Origin: Bremia lactucae
Lineage: Eukaryota; Oomycota; Peronosporomycetes; Peronosporales; Peronosporaceae
Reading direction: 5' to 3'
Length of the DNA: 54,198 nucleotides
NCBI RefSeq assembly: GCF_004359215.1
Contig: NC_090617.1
Span: 1,074,887 to 1,129,084 of the forward strand
Notes under the pieces: generated by a model
Databases searched by the model: none
What the model was told of the DNA's origin: nothing
Seen by the model: the letters and a program-made list of their open reading frames with translations, nothing else
Shown: positions 18,002 to 28,980 of the stretch, one piece after another
Numbering within the stretch: the first letter of the stretch is position 1
How the letters are laid out: each line of letters opens with the position of its first letter
Position numbers and translations under genes: made by a program

Positions 18002-18596
18002 TATGAAGCCAATTAGAAAAAGTATTGCTGAAAAAAACCATGCGCAAAAGCCTCCAACTCATGAAGTAGATGAGCGCACGTAGTGTCAACGCTGCCTATT
18101 AGCGAGCATTTGAAAAAACAATACTCGATATCTGTCCTCTGTCAAGGCTTTGCGGGGAGCAATTAAGACTGACACGAAAAATCGTTTCGTGGTGCTGAGG
18201 TGGAATTCGTACATGAAAACCGCGCAAATGCGATTCAACGCGTCCACCGCAGGTGGCACTTACATTCTACAATTGCAAACATGTTGGAGCCCGCTCTTGC
18301 GCAAGACTCGAGTCTCAACAATCCAGCCGAGTGATTCCAATTTAAATGAAATTTACATGGCATCCAATCTTTTCACTAATCAGAACTAAGATGGTGGGTG
18401 TTGGACACGGTATTGTTAATTGGTAATCTTAAGTGCGCAATCGAACTTAAACATCCGATTTTTATTGAGAGCTACCAATAGTCTTTTGTCAATGACAACC
18501 CACCCGTCTTCCTCCAATAATAAGCAAGTTTGAGTATACTTTTTGTACAACTCCACGATGTCGCCCCGCCCGTTGTCTGGTGTTTCACTCAAGCTT
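18002..18596. other. Divergent intergenic region
   Basis: Lies between two divergent host genes and presumably holds both promoters. A plus-strand frame at 18150-18389 shows no recognisable feature, and I do not call it. Confidence 0.4.
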
Positions 18597-18612
18597 TGTC
18601 ATTGTCTAATTT
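18597..18612 (+). promoter_or_regulatory. Possible oomycete initiator of glutamine synthetase
   Basis: TGTCATTGTCTAATTT matches GCTCATTYBNCAWTTT at ~12 of 16 positions, but it is only ~10 bases before the chosen ATG, so the leader would be unusually short. Confidence 0.3.
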
Positions 18613-18622
18613 GCAAAGTCTA

Positions 18623-19696
18623 ATGAGCAAGCTTGACCGCGCTGTTTACGACCAGTACATGACCCTGGAGGTCCCCGACAGCGTCACGCTCGCCGAGTAT
18701 GTCTGGATCGGTGGCACGGGTCAGGACCTGCGGTGTAAGACAAAAACCCTCACGACGCCCGTCACGTCGTTGGCTGATCTACCGATCTGGAACTTTGATG
18801 GTTCGAGTACAGGCCAGGCGCCTGGCGAGGACTCGGAAGTCCTACTGCGTCCCGTGGCCATCTTCAAAGACCCGTTCCGTCGTGGCCAGCACATTCTAGT
18901 ACTGTGCGACTGCTTGAAACCCGACATGACACCCATCGCGAACAACACACGGGCAGACGCTGCCCGTGTCATGAAAGCTGCTACAAACGACGAGCCGTGG
19001 TTTGGGATTGAGCAAGAGTACACCCTCTTTGAAAAGGATGGCGTGACCCCGTATGGCTGGCCAAAGGGTGGATTCCCAGGCCCGCAGGGTCCGTACTACT
19101 GTGGCGCGGGGGCACACTCGGTCTTTGGTCGCGTCATTGTCGATGCGCACTACCGCGCTTCGCTCTACGCAGGCATTAACGTTTCGGGCATCAATGCGGA
19201 AGTCATGCCGGGTCAATGGGAGTATCAAGTCGGCCCCTGCACGGGCATTGAATCGGGGGACCACCTATGGATGTCGCGCTATATTTTGTTGCGCGTGTGT
19301 GAAGACTTTGGCGTGAATGTGTCGTGGGATCCCAAGCCAATTCCCGGCGACTGGAATGGCGCGGGCTGCCATACAAACTATTCGACCAAGGCCATGCGTG
19401 AGGAAGGCGGCATGGGCAAGATCATTGAGGCCATTGAAAAGATGAAGCTCAAGCACAAGGAGCACATTGCAGCGTACGGCGCTGGGAACGAACGCCGTTT
19501 GACGGGGCGCCATGAGACTGCAAGCATGGATACATTCTCGTACGGTGTGGCCAACCGCGGTGCATCGATCCGCATTCCGCGCGTTGCCGAGGCCGAAGGC
19601 AAAGGATACTTTGAAGACCGTCGTCCTGCGTCGAATATGGACCCGTACGTCGTCACGAGTCGCATCATTAAGACGACGATCTTAAACGAGGCCTAA
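18623..19696 (+). CDS. Glutamine synthetase, type II (EC 6.3.1.2)
   Basis: Makes glutamine from glutamate, ammonia and ATP; the central ammonium-assimilation enzyme, usually cytosolic in oomycetes, acting as a homo-oligomer. 357 residues, the normal GSII length. All GSII landmarks are present: beta-grasp domain with [16 protein letters not shown] (58-73), metal- and glutamate-binding GIEQEY (128-133), [27 protein letters not shown] (metal-binding glutamate), [13 protein letters not shown] (ATP-side histidine), [26 protein letters not shown] and [14 protein letters not shown]. The frame is open from 18530, but [13 protein letters not shown] at 18623 is the better start because the 31 preceding residues do not resemble GSII. 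No intron is visible. The gene is complete, intact and more GC-rich than the surrounding repeats. It is a core host gene between transposon blocks. Confidence 0.97.
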   Translation: MSKLDRAVYDQYMTLEVPDSVTLAEYVWIGGTGQDLRCKTKTLTTPVTSLADLPIWNFDGSSTGQAPGEDSEVLLRPVAIFKDPFRRGQHILVLCDCLKPDMTPIANNTRADAARVMKAATNDEPWFGIEQEYTLFEKDGVTPYGWPKGGFPGPQGPYYCGAGAHSVFGRVIVDAHYRASLYAGINVSGINAEVMPGQWEYQVGPCTGIESGDHLWMSRYILLRVCEDFGVNVSWDPKPIPGDWNGAGCHTNYSTKAMREEGGMGKIIEAIEKMKLKHKEHIAAYGAGNERRLTGRHETASMDTFSYGVANRGASIRIPRVAEAEGKGYFEDRRPASNMDPYVVTSRIIKTTILNEA

Positions 19697-20221
19697 CTCG
19701 AAGATGAAATCGCGATGAATTAGCCTATTTTGAAGGTGATTTAGCCGGGATCGTTGTACATGTCGAGGTAATAAAAGGCTTTGTCGAATTTGTTACTGAA
19801 TTTATGTGGAACTTGGCCATCATTTGAAACTCACGTTATCATTGGCTACTAAAACGCTTGAAATCCATTGGAAATCGTCCAATGGATGACGCTTTCGTGC
19901 CATTTCAATTCTATATATAGATATAGATCGTTTTGTAAAAGTTATGGAAAGAGAAGCAACCGCTTACTATTAAATTATATAAGTATTAACGGATTTACTA
20001 ATAACAGGTATTCGCTGTATCAGACCCTGGTTTAAAGAGTTAGTAATTCTGCCAATTTCATTCGTGGCCCGACAAGTTGGTTAAAATACGTTGTCCAGCC
20101 AGACCTCCAAACGTCCTTCGCCTTTTAAACTTGCGCTTTCAATCAATCTCACCATGAATTTTGCTCGGACCGGTCAATTAATGGCAAGTACAACGTAACA
20201 TGCACTGAAAATAATACCTTA
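19697..20221. other. 3' flank of glutamine synthetase
   Basis: No ORF or repeat identified apart from a short TATATATAGATATAG run near 19915. Presumably contains the polyadenylation region. Confidence 0.5.
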
Positions 20222-20242
20222 TGTAACGGTGTATCCGTTACA
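20222..20242. repeat. TGTAACGG hairpin, LTR1-like start
   Basis: TGTAACGG-n5-CCGTTACA, the same small hairpin as at 2939-2958 and 3110-3129 in LTR1. Sequence after it (to 20328) is only weakly similar to LTR1, so it may be a decayed LTR end. Confidence 0.4.
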
Positions 20243-20328
20243 ATGATAATATTTTCTATATGAGCAATCTTTTTTTTGACAGCTCTTCCCAGATTATCAT
20301 TATAAAAAATAATAAAATTAAGGAACCG

Positions 20329-21253
20329 GTATAGGCACACACCCCTTTTGATATAGCCACACACCCTCCCCGTCTATATGTTTTGATTATATAAAAACTA
20401 CAGTTTAAGAATGAACACTTTTATTATGCCGCTATATCTTAAAATTGACAATCATTCCTTCAGCGTCGTGTTTAGATCCCTTTTGGACTTTGATTCACCC
20501 AGTCGCTATATTCCATTTGGGAACCGATGTAGCCACATCCCTTAATATCTACTTCTGTATTTATGAGTGTAGTGTAATGGTAGCAACTTGTTGATAACTA
20601 GGATACATTCCTTTATGCAGGACTTCCCAGCTTCAGTAGCTCGGAAGGACTGCAATAGACTTCGCAATATATGCGTACTGTCATGTTGAATAAATAGCAA
20701 GATGGCTTTTCAACAAAGAAATTACGAGCGATAGCCGACAAAAATTATAACATAAGACAATTGTGGCTCATGATGGGTACAAAAGAAGCACAAAGATTCG
20801 CCTATCTGATGCGCTTCCGCAAAAGTGGGTAGAAGTAAAGTAAAATAAATTCATTCTTAGCTTGACCTCCAAAGACGAACTAACATGCATGCTTAACTTC
20901 TTCCTCGTTGCTCGGTTTGCTGCTCTCTTTTTTCGCTCTTTTTATGATTCTCCAATCAATTGCAGGTGCTCTTGGCTTTTTTACCTGTTGAAAACCGTAC
21001 ATTTATCATTGCCAACGAAAATACGGTTTCATGATGTGCAGTCACTAATCTCATGTAGATAATTAGGGTGTGTGGATATAACAGTGTCTTGGGGTGATGC
21101 ACCAAAGGCCAAAAGGGCGATCTAAAGACTAAAGGAATACCTGTTGATTTTTGGATGCAGTGTAATTACCCATAGAGTGAAAATATTTGACGCCAATATT
21201 CAAGACAAACGGGGAGGAAGTGTGGCTATACCAAAAGGTGTATGTGGCTATAC
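20329..21253. mobile_element. Candidate TIR DNA element (non-autonomous)
   Basis: Left end 20329-20375 and right end 21207-21253 are inverted repeats of ~47 bp with about 40 matching positions. Each arm itself contains two direct copies of TATAG-CACA-AC--C spaced ~20 bp, as in transposase-binding subrepeats. Related TGTAGCCACATCCC (20530) and inverted GGTGTGTGGATATA (21068) motifs lie inside. If TA is the duplicated target, both ends fit (TA before TAGGCACA, TA after TGGCTA), as in several cut-and-paste superfamilies. No transposase is readable within. Confidence 0.55.
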
Positions 21254-21585
21254 TTACGCGAGGTAACTAGAAAGATACGCTCGCAATATATATCAGTGTT
21301 ATCTACATATCTGACATTTCATGATTGGTATATAAAAAGTTATTTATATTTAAAACGACTATTATAAATTATTTTGAAATCAACTTCCTACTTGGTAAGT
21401 GCGCACGAGGAGTCGGATCACCGCTCCCGTGACGACATGTTCACCAGAGCACTGGGTGAGGTTGCTAAGGCGCCCACCACAACTGCCTCACTGCACGCAA
21501 GAGAAGCAGGTGCAAACCGCTTTCTCGCTGTGCTATGGTGTGTGTCTAAGTAGAGCGTGGCCGCATTACGACATGCCCGCCTACA
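21254..21585 (+). repeat. LTR2, 5' LTR of Gypsy-B (5'-truncated)
   Basis: Starts inside the LTR at TTACGCGAGGTAACTAG, directly after the candidate TIR element, and ends GCCCGCCTACA. The gag start codon follows 12 bp later, which fixes this as the sense orientation of LTR2. Confidence 0.8.
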
Positions 21586-21596
21586 CTTGGTAGTAC

Positions 21597-22560
21597 TTGA
21601 AATCCTTCCCACGACCCGCGTCTCTGCGTGTGTACGTGAGGATGAGCCTCAATATTGATTGGGCTCATTTTCCCCACCTCTCCGAACATCATCGGGAGAT
21701 GGTAGGGCTTATGGCGCAGGGACTTGGTGAACAAGCCCTGGCCAGGCTCCTGGGTAGTCTACCTGAGCAACATGCTGCTCAGTTGGAGCAGTTTGAGGCA
21801 TTCGCTCTCGGACAGCGGATAGCCGCGTCCGCGGCACAGAGCCATGCTGCGGTGGAGTCTGTCACTCAGACTCTGGGTGAGCTGAGGCGTGAGCAGGCTC
21901 GGAGCGAGGCTCTCAATAGAACTGTTGAGATGCTCTGTGCCCGGCCACATCAGCCGATTTTCATTCGTATGGACCCGCCCAAATTCGATTGAACTGCAGC
22001 GCACACGATTGTTCACTAACTGTTAGTCGTGATACAATGCGTTGTCGCGCAGCTCATCGAGGACGATAGCCGAATGGTGTCGTACGCCATGTTACACTTG
22101 CACGGTAAGGCCAGAGTGAGCTTACTCGGCGCTTTTGGCTGACGTTAACGCATTCCCTACATGGGCGATCTTTAAGATAAAGATTCGCGCCATGTACCAG
22201 CCGCCGAACAACGAAGTTTTTCTTTAGGCGCGCTTCTCTAGAGTGCGACAGGCGAAGCGAAATCTGTAAGAGTATGTGCAGGAGATGCGCTCGCTGTCGG
22301 CGTCCATTACCGTAGGTCCGATTCCGGAGCACATTATTGTGCCCACGTTTATGAACGGTCTACGGCATGGTCCATCGCGACAGGCCCTTCTCAGAAAGGT
22401 GCCGTCGACGATGGAAGAGGCAATCCAAATTCCCTAAGTTGAGAAGCAATCCTACAACAGCGGCAACAGCTTGGTATAAGCCGTCAGCCGAGAAGGCAGA
22501 TGCCACTCCCATGAAGCTGGGCAATGCAGAAGTAGTCTGCTCAGGCGCGGCCGTATGATG
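21597..22560 (+). pseudogene. Gypsy-B gag (broken)
   Basis: The intact N-terminal frame 21597-21992 (131 codons) includes FPHLSEHHREMVGLMAQGL and a long helical segment (ASAAQSHAAVESVTQTLGEL), ending FIRMDPPKFD, the typical gag core entry. After the stop the frame is shifted, and gag core pieces continue with several stops to ~22560. Different from the E1/E2/E3 gag. Confidence 0.7.
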
Positions 22561-22749
22561 GCTCGCTGCTAAGCTAGTGTCCCTGCTGGGGCAAAGATGC
22601 CCAGCAAGAGAACTCCCTTCCCAAAGGGCGATGGCATGAACAAGCGTGCAAGACGCGTGAATTTTGCATCGACCACTGATTAGTTGCTACATGCTGGAGC
22701 GCAGTAGGTGCGGGATCCCTACTGACGCGGACTCTTAAGCTCCCTAAAG

Positions 22750-23691
22750 TTCAGAGTTGTCGAACAAATGGGTAGCATAGTCCCGGAGGCACCGAAATTT
22801 CGGACCTCAACCCTGCTGGTCTATAGCGCTCAAGTACGAGGCAATCACCAGGTGATGGACCTCCCAGTGAATTCGGAAATATCACAGAATTTTATAAAAC
22901 TCGCGGCTCTAAGAAAGAGACCGGCGATGATTGAGTCGCTTTACCAGGATGCCAAGCGAGAAGAGGCGACCGTTCGTTTAGCGAACGGCGCGCTTGGGTG
23001 CGACAGGTCCCGGGTTCGATTTCCTGTGAGGCCCGTTCTACGGCACACATCGGAAGCGCTTTGCTTTTATTAATGAGCGTTTCGCGATGTCGTGTGTAAC
23101 AGGCTCGAGGCTTGCTTGCGGTCACAGGTATCCATATTTTGGTGTAAGGCCAAAACGAGCGAAACCGCGCTGTATAAAACCCAGTACGACTTCACGTGGT
23201 CTATATTGGGGTTGCTCGTTAAGTCTGAGGGGGTTCAGGTCGAACTTGCCTTCGCTTAAGTGACTTCTCTTGTAAGGAGAAGTTAGCAGTGCTACGTATG
23301 ATGAGTCCGTATGACTTTATCCTAGACATGCCATGGTTGGCAAAACACCAATCATGGATAGACTGGCGTGCATCCACAGTTGCGAGCTCACGCAGGACAC
23401 CGGAAAGGATTCGCTCCTGCAATAGGCATTTGCAGTTGATGTCGTGACGAACACAGTTGAGAGTGCGTTACCGGAATGTCAAACGTCACCAATTCCTACC
23501 CAGCTCGTGAAGACTGGGATGGTGAAAAGGGTAATGACAAGTAGTCATGAGTCGAATAGTCCTGCACCACCGAGAGCCTGTGGCAGTAGACGGCGAGCTG
23601 GCAGGAGTCAAGCGTCACATGAACCGGCACAGTGCCTAGAGCCTGGTATGGTAGGAAGGGGTGCGTTACCCAGGAGAGCAAAGGCACCCGC
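22750..23691 (+). pseudogene. Gypsy-B protease region (broken)
   Basis: Pieces include VMDLPVNSEISQNFIKLAAL (~22855), where the catalytic D-S/T-G is degraded to PVNSE. They continue with TVRLANGAL (~22970), YDFILDMPWLAKHQSWIDWR (~23310-23370) and the linker to 23691. A complete-frame homologue lies at complement 1-480. The Copia enters at 23691/23692. Confidence 0.65.
23687..23691. repeat. Left target-site duplication of Copia
   Basis: CCCGC, repeated at 28976-28980 directly after the right LTR. Confidence 0.9.
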
Positions 23692-24001
23692 CGTTGGAAG
23701 AAGTCGCATTGTGTGAATCGCAAGAGTTGCATTGAAGATGTGACAAGTCAGTATCGGGTACACTGAGTTCCAGTATGCAGCGGGAAAGGGAGAAGTAGAC
23801 GACGTACGGCAGCAGTCGCGGCGGCATGATGGGGCGCAGTGAGCAGTCGCGATGGCTTTTGCGACGCTTTGAGCAGTCGCAATGGCGTGGTGCGAACAGT
23901 CGCGACGCGTGGAACGATCGCGTGCCTGTAAGATGGTATGGTGCGAGTGCAGAGAGATAAGTTGTGAATGCCAGAATCTAATTTACCTTTTACAACGTAC
24001 A
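23692..24001 (+). repeat. Copia 5' LTR
   Basis: 310 bp ending CAACGTACA. The middle contains about four imperfect copies of AGCAGTCGCGATGGC. The left terminus reads CGTTGG where the 3' LTR has TGTTAT. Confidence 0.88.
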
Positions 24002-24151
24002 GTATATGAGCCCAATGCCTGGTCCGAGACGAATTACACGCCAAGCGCTGCAGCACGCGTCGCTGACGACAGTCACGAAAGGACCATCGCACCGCTAGCT
24101 GCAGCTGCCGCTACACCAGCTGCCGTTACACCAGTGGCGCATGCGGCTGCG

Positions 24152-25300
24152 ATGGTCGTCAATTCACCCGCTCACGAAAGAAGCGAGACCTCGGAGATCA
24201 GCGCACGGATTCTCACTGCTCTCGAGAACATGACGAGCCGCATGGACCGACTGGAGATGTCGCAGATGCAAATCAATGAGAACGAGCGCCTACGCGGCGC
24301 CATCGACAGTGGACTGTTTGACTCCGCTCTCGGCAGAGAGATTGGTGGAGGGCCAATAAACCGCGAAGCACTCGGGTTCATGCCGCCAAGACGATCGCCT
24401 GAGCCGCCAGCACCTCCGCGGCCACGTCTGCGAGCTCCGGTTATGGAACAATCGTTGCTCGAGCCGCTCGGTTTGCGATTACCGCCACCACAGCAGCAGC
24501 AGGCCCCGGCGATGCAACAAGCATACGCACAGCAAGCGTATGCACCAATGCAACAACAGGCAGCGACATCACCGGTTGCTGCACCTGCGCCAGTGCTGCA
24601 AGGGTATCGGACGCCGGACGCGCGTCAGCGCAAGCTCGCGATCCGGAAGTTTGACGGCTCCGAACTGTATCAAGGACTCGGTGCCGGAATTTCATAACTA
24701 AAGATGCTCGTTTATCCGTGCGGTGAACTTCTCACAGGCGGCGTGCAGCTTCCCGTGGGCTGAAGATGTCATAGTTGATCTCTTCGGGCATTACCTTGGC
24801 GGAATCGCCGAGAGATACTACAATAAGCAAGTCGATGTTTGGTGGTAGCAGCTCCCGACGCTCGACCACATCATGGAGCGCATGTATGAAGCGTTCCGGA
24901 CAACGATCACAGCGTCGCAATCAATTAAGCTGCTCACGGCCAAGAAGGACCACAAGAGGTCGTGGCCTGAACACCATCTCTACATGGTCGCAGTGAGCGA
25001 CGCGTGTGGAGGAGGCGCCGAGGCGCGGGTACTTGACATTATAGTACACTATGCGTCGGCGGATCTGTCGACGGCGCTCATTGCGAAGTTCGACGCAGGA
25101 CGCATCGACTACTTGCGCCAAGCGGAGGAGCTTGCGCACTTTGCTCAAGCAGTCGAGGTCGACAGTCGTGCCGGCAAGTCACTGGGTCGCGAGGTCGTCG
25201 CAGTCGCCAATGACCCGACACAGCGCAAGGGAACGCGCACGTGCCTCAACTGCAATAAGCAGGGGCCTTTAAGGAAGGACTTCCGCTCCAAGAGGAAGGA
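24152..25300 (+). pseudogene. Copia gag (broken)
   Basis: The frame is open from inside the LTR; the first ATG after the LTR is at 24152 (MVVNSPAHERSETSE). It holds a helical segment and a Pro/Gln-rich tract (LPPPQQQQAPAMQQAYAQQA), then RKLAIRKFDGSELY, the usual Copia gag core entry. A stop at 24697 and a frameshift follow; the frame resumes at 24873 (MERMYEAFRTTITASQS). The zinc knuckle CLNCNKQGPLRKDFR lacks the histidine and last cysteine of CX2CX4HX4C. Confidence 0.8.
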
Positions 25301-25319
25301 GAAGAAGGCCAAAGACGAC

Positions 25320-25480
25320 AACGAAGAAGTGCTACTGCTGGCAGTGAACGACAGCCGAGCAGACGCGAGCACCGACTGGATCCTTGACAGCGGCGCCAGC
25401 CGCGACATCGTGAGCGACGATCGTTTACTCATCGACAGCAAGTAGTACAACGACGAGATCTCTCTTGCTGACAACAAGAA
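25320..25480 (+). pseudogene. Copia protease
   Basis: STDWILDSGASRDIVSD keeps the catalytic DSGA. The frame stops at 25443-25445 (TAG) and reopens as ISLADNKKLVLTKVGRVRL, the rest of the fold. Confidence 0.8.
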
Positions 25481-26870
25481 GCTCGTGCTCACGAAGGTCG
25501 GACGGGTGCGCCTGGTTGTGACAGCGCGCGGCGAGCAGTGTCAGATCGAGCTGTCGGACGGTTACTATGCGTCAAGTCTTGCGCACAATCTCATCAGCTA
25601 CGGAAAGCTCGAACAGCTTGGGTACGCACTAACGTACACTGAAGATGGGCGTGAAGTCGTACGGCGATCAGATGGACACGTCGCGTTTGACGTTACGATG
25701 CGCAATAGTGTTCTGGTCGTCGAGACGTCCAGCGCGATCAAGCCAGCAGACGTGATATTTGCTGCCTTGAGGAGGAGGCGACGGCAGATGTGTCGCCCGA
25801 TGTGCAAGAAGAGACGCTCGTGAACTTCCACCAGAGGTTCGGGCATTTGTCGTATGACACGATCGAGAGGATCGCAAAGAACCCGGGCAGTGGCATTCGC
25901 ATCACGGATCACAGACGTTTGACGTGCATCACGTGTGCTTAAAGCAAACAGACGAAGAACAGCCAAAGCAAGTAGGACACCAGCGCGCACTCTCCAATTG
26001 ATCGTGTTGGCGGAGTGATATGCTCCGATCTCAAAGGGCCATTGACACCGGCTGATCGCTTGCGGAACCGGTATTCTGTTAATTTCGTCGATCATAAGAG
26101 TAATTACTGCCGCATCTTCCTGGCAAAGACCAAGGATGCAGCCGCAAAAAGGTTTGAGCATTTCCTCACTTTTTTTCGAGCGAGATTTCAATTGTAAGGT
26201 CGCCGTATTTCGCACAGACGGCGGGGGAGAGTACCAGAACGTCGACTTGTTTTGCAAGCAGACTGGTGTCGCTCGCCAAGTAAGTGAGGCGCGCAATCAG
26301 ACGTCCAACGGCAAAGCCAAACGTATTCACCGGAAGGTGTTGAACATGACGCGGGCGATGATCATTGCATCGGGACTGCCTTTGACGTTCTGGGGAGACG
26401 CTGCTGAGTATGCGACATACATACTCAATAGAAGCCCGACGAGCGCGAACCCGAAGCGCGCATCCCCAATTGAAGTCCTGACGAAGCGAGCTCCAGATCT
26501 ACGCGAGATTGTCGTCTTTGGTTCGCAATGCACGGTGTGCCGTGATCCCCGGAAGGACTCGCTCGCGCATCGCGCTCAAGTTGGCATCATCGTTGGTCGA
26601 AGCCACGAGACAAAATGTTTTCGTGTTAATTTGCGCAAGGACAATGTCGTTATCGTCACACAACATGTCAAGAATATCGAGACACTGTCAACAGTACAGA
26701 ACGCACAACTGCAGCGCAAGCTCGTTAGTGACGACCGTGTGGACGAGAACACCAGTAGCGACGCTCAAGATACAGTGCATGCGACGCAACACAAGAACAA
26801 GGCGTCTGGCATGAAAAAAAGCACGAGTGGACGAGACAACCGATCGCCACTCATTCAGCCTCGAAGAAAT
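25480..26870 (+). pseudogene. Copia integrase (broken)
   Basis: The GAG-pre-integrase region reads NFHQRFGHLSYDTIERIAKN (~25821) and ITCA (CHCC finger, partly lost). The catalytic core gives VICSDLKGP (first Asp, ~26010), VFRTDGGGEYQN (second Asp, ~26205), then NGKAKRIHRK, where the normal ERxNRT glutamate is Lys, so the DDE triad is broken. It continues WGDAAEYATYILNRSPT and a hydrophilic tail in the frame 26136-26879. Confidence 0.85.
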
Positions 26871-26879
26871 CCGCGATGA

Positions 26880-27900
26880 GCCGGGACGAGGCCGCTCGTA
26901 GCACTGACGAGGTGAGCCACGTGCTCGAACCCGATCCGAAGAATTACCGCGAAGCGATCAAGAGCACGCAGTGTTTGAACTGGAAGAAGGCGATGGACGA
27001 GGAGCTCGCGGCTCTCGAGGCCAACGACGTGTGGACAGTTGTCCGTCGTCCGCATGGCAGCAATGTCTTGCATTCCAAGTGGGTCTTTAAGACCAAAACG
27101 ACCGCGGACGGTGTTCTCGATCGTCGCAGAGCCCGCTTGGTTGCCTGTGGCAACGAGCAAGTTCTGGGAATTAATTACTTCCTGAACTTCGCTGCGGTCA
27201 TGGATATATCCACAGTGAAAGTGATCTTGGCACTTGCTGCGACGTGAGACGTCCTGGCTCAGCACGGTGACATACCGAATGCGTATGTCAAAGCATCGAA
27301 GGAGCCGCACCTCGAAATCTTACTGCACATCCCGAACGGCATGGTCGTACCAGCAGCGCGCATGCGCGAGCTCGGCGTCACGAGCACGAAGGACCTGGCT
27401 CTAGAGCTACGCAAAAGTCTCTATGGCCTCAAACAGGCCGGCCGACTCTGAAGTCAGCTGTTGCACCAGCGACTCGTCGAAGGCGGGTACACGCAGTGCA
27501 TCAGCGACAACTGCTTATAATACAGGCAAGTGGACGCAGAGCTCGTGATTGCAGGCGTCTATGTCGACGACATACTTGTCACTGGAACGTCTGCTGCAGT
27601 CGTCAAGCAATTCTTCGACGTGATGCAGTGCCTCTTGATCAAAAACCTTGGTCCAATTACGAAGTTCCTCGGAATGCGTATGAACCAGACATAAAGTGGG
27701 AGTTACGTTTTGGACCAAGATGTAGCCATCGTCGAGCTGCTGCGAGAGCATGGATTGAGTGATGCGAATACCAGGGGTTCGCCGATTGGAGCAGACGTGT
27801 ACGAAGTGCAAGATGCCGACAGCGAACTACTCTGCACCAACAACCCAGGCAAGAACGCGACGATCCGGACGTTTCAGGCTCTAGTCGGCTAGCTACTTTG
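26880..27900 (+). pseudogene. Copia reverse transcriptase (broken)
   Basis: Opens with NYREAIKSTQCLNWKKAMDE, LHSKWVFKTKTTADG and ARLVACGNEQ, then ISTVKVILALAAT and a stop at 27245. It goes on with KSLYGLKQAGRL, followed by a stop, and the catalytic GVYVDDILVTG at ~27555 with YVDD intact. Further stops lie at 27518 and 27694. It ends near TRPDVSFAV at ~27912. Confidence 0.85.
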
Positions 27901-28021
27901 GATTGCACGATGCACGAGGCCGGACGTGTCGTTCGCAGTACACAAAGCATCACGACAGACGCCACAACCGCGTGTGTTCGTGGTGTGTTACGTGCTGCCG
28001 AGCTGTCACATCGGTACTTAA

Positions 28022-28084
28022 TGGGTGTTTAAGATCAAGTGCAGAGAGGATAAATCAATCGAGAAGTACAAGGCTCACCTCGTG
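28022..28084 (+). other. Foreign Copia RT fragment inside the RNase H region
   Basis: TGG GTG TTT AAG ... encodes WVFKIKCREDKSIEKYKAHL, the conserved WVFK-K---G---KARLV block of Copia RT. This element already has its own diverged version (SKWVFKTKTTADG at ~27075). It sits where RNase H should read directly into LAKRLARYLKGT, so it looks like an in-frame patch from another Copia family. Confidence 0.6.
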
Positions 28085-28629
28085 CACGACTTGAAACTTG
28101 CCAAGAGACTCGCAAGATACCTAAAGGGGACGATCGCGATGAAGATAGAGGTGGTACCAGAGCGCGATGCGGGCGACGCACCGACGCTCGAGTCGTTCAG
28201 TGATGCAGACTTTGCAGCAGATAAACAGGATCGCAAGTCTATCACCGGCGGCGTTGTGTGACTCAACGGTATGGTTGTGAGCTGGTGCGTGAAGAAACAA
28301 GGTGGCGCCACACTCAGCACCATGGAAGCCGAATTCGTGGCTGCATCCAAGGTGGCAAAGGAGCTGCTGGAAATCCGTGAAATGCTGCGTGAGATCGGCA
28401 TGGAGCCAGCACTACCAATGAGGCCGCCATTTGCCAGATCAACGGCGAAGCAACATCGACTAAAGCGAAACACATCGACATCCGATTGAAGTTTCTCTGT
28501 GACTACGCTCGTCGCGGCGTGATCGAGGCACAGCACGTGCGCTCAGAACTCATGCTGGCAGACTTGCTCACCAAGCTGGTCGATCCTTTCAAGATGGCAA
28601 CGCTACGAGGACTGCTACGTGTCGGCTAG
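28085..28629 (+). pseudogene. Copia RNase H
   Basis: LAKRLARYLKGT, FSDADFAADKQDRKSITGGVV (catalytic Asp kept), one stop, VVSWCVKKQGGATLSTMEAE and FVAASKVAKELLEIREML. A frameshift at ~28420 leads to KAKHIDIRLKFLCDYARRG and ADLLTKLVDP, the normal C-terminus, ending at TAG 28627-28629. Confidence 0.85.
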
Positions 28630-28666
28630 TACGCCAAGACGTGGAACCCACGTGCCCGAGGAGGAG

Positions 28667-28975
28667 TGTTATAAGAAGTCGCTCTGTGTGAATCGCAAGA
28701 GTTGCATTGAAGATGTGACAGGTCAGTATCGGGTACACTGAGTTCCAGTATGCAGCGGAAAGGGAGAAGTAGACGACGTACGGCAGCAGTCGCGGCGGCA
28801 TGATGGGGCGCAGTGAGCAGTCGCGATGGCTTTTGCGACGCTTTGAGCAGTCGCAATGGCGTGGTGCGAACAGTCGCGACGCGTGGAACGATCGCGTGCC
28901 TGTAAGATGGTATGGTACGAGTGCAGAGAGATAAGTTGTGAATGCCAAAATCTAATTTGCCTTTTACAACGTACA
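28667..28975 (+). repeat. Copia 3' LTR
   Basis: 309 bp, TGTTATAAGAAG ... CAACGTACA, preceded by the purine tract and followed by CCCGC. Shares the AGCAGTCGC repeats with the 5' LTR. Confidence 0.92.
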
Positions 28976-28980
28976 CCCGC

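Larger units (their letters stand above)
23692..28975 (+). mobile_element. Ty1/Copia element, complete with LTRs and target duplication
   Basis: 5,284 bp: 5' LTR 23692-24001, gag, protease, integrase, RT, RNase H, polypurine tract CGAGGAGGAG (28657-28666), 3' LTR 28667-28975. Flanked by CCCGC. Domain order PR-IN-RT-RH is diagnostic for Copia. LTRs differ at only about nine positions, so insertion is fairly recent compared with the Gypsy copies, yet the coding region has several stops and frameshifts. Inserted in the protease-RT linker of Gypsy-B in the same direction. Confidence 0.92.

Noticed and set aside
20862..21062. 66-codon ORF in the candidate TIR element as transposase
   Set aside because: Too short, hydrophobic, and without any DDE/D-type motif.
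23000..23030. GGGTTCGATTTCC resembling a tRNA B box
   Set aside because: It falls inside the Gypsy-B protease frame and no A box or cloverleaf surrounds it.
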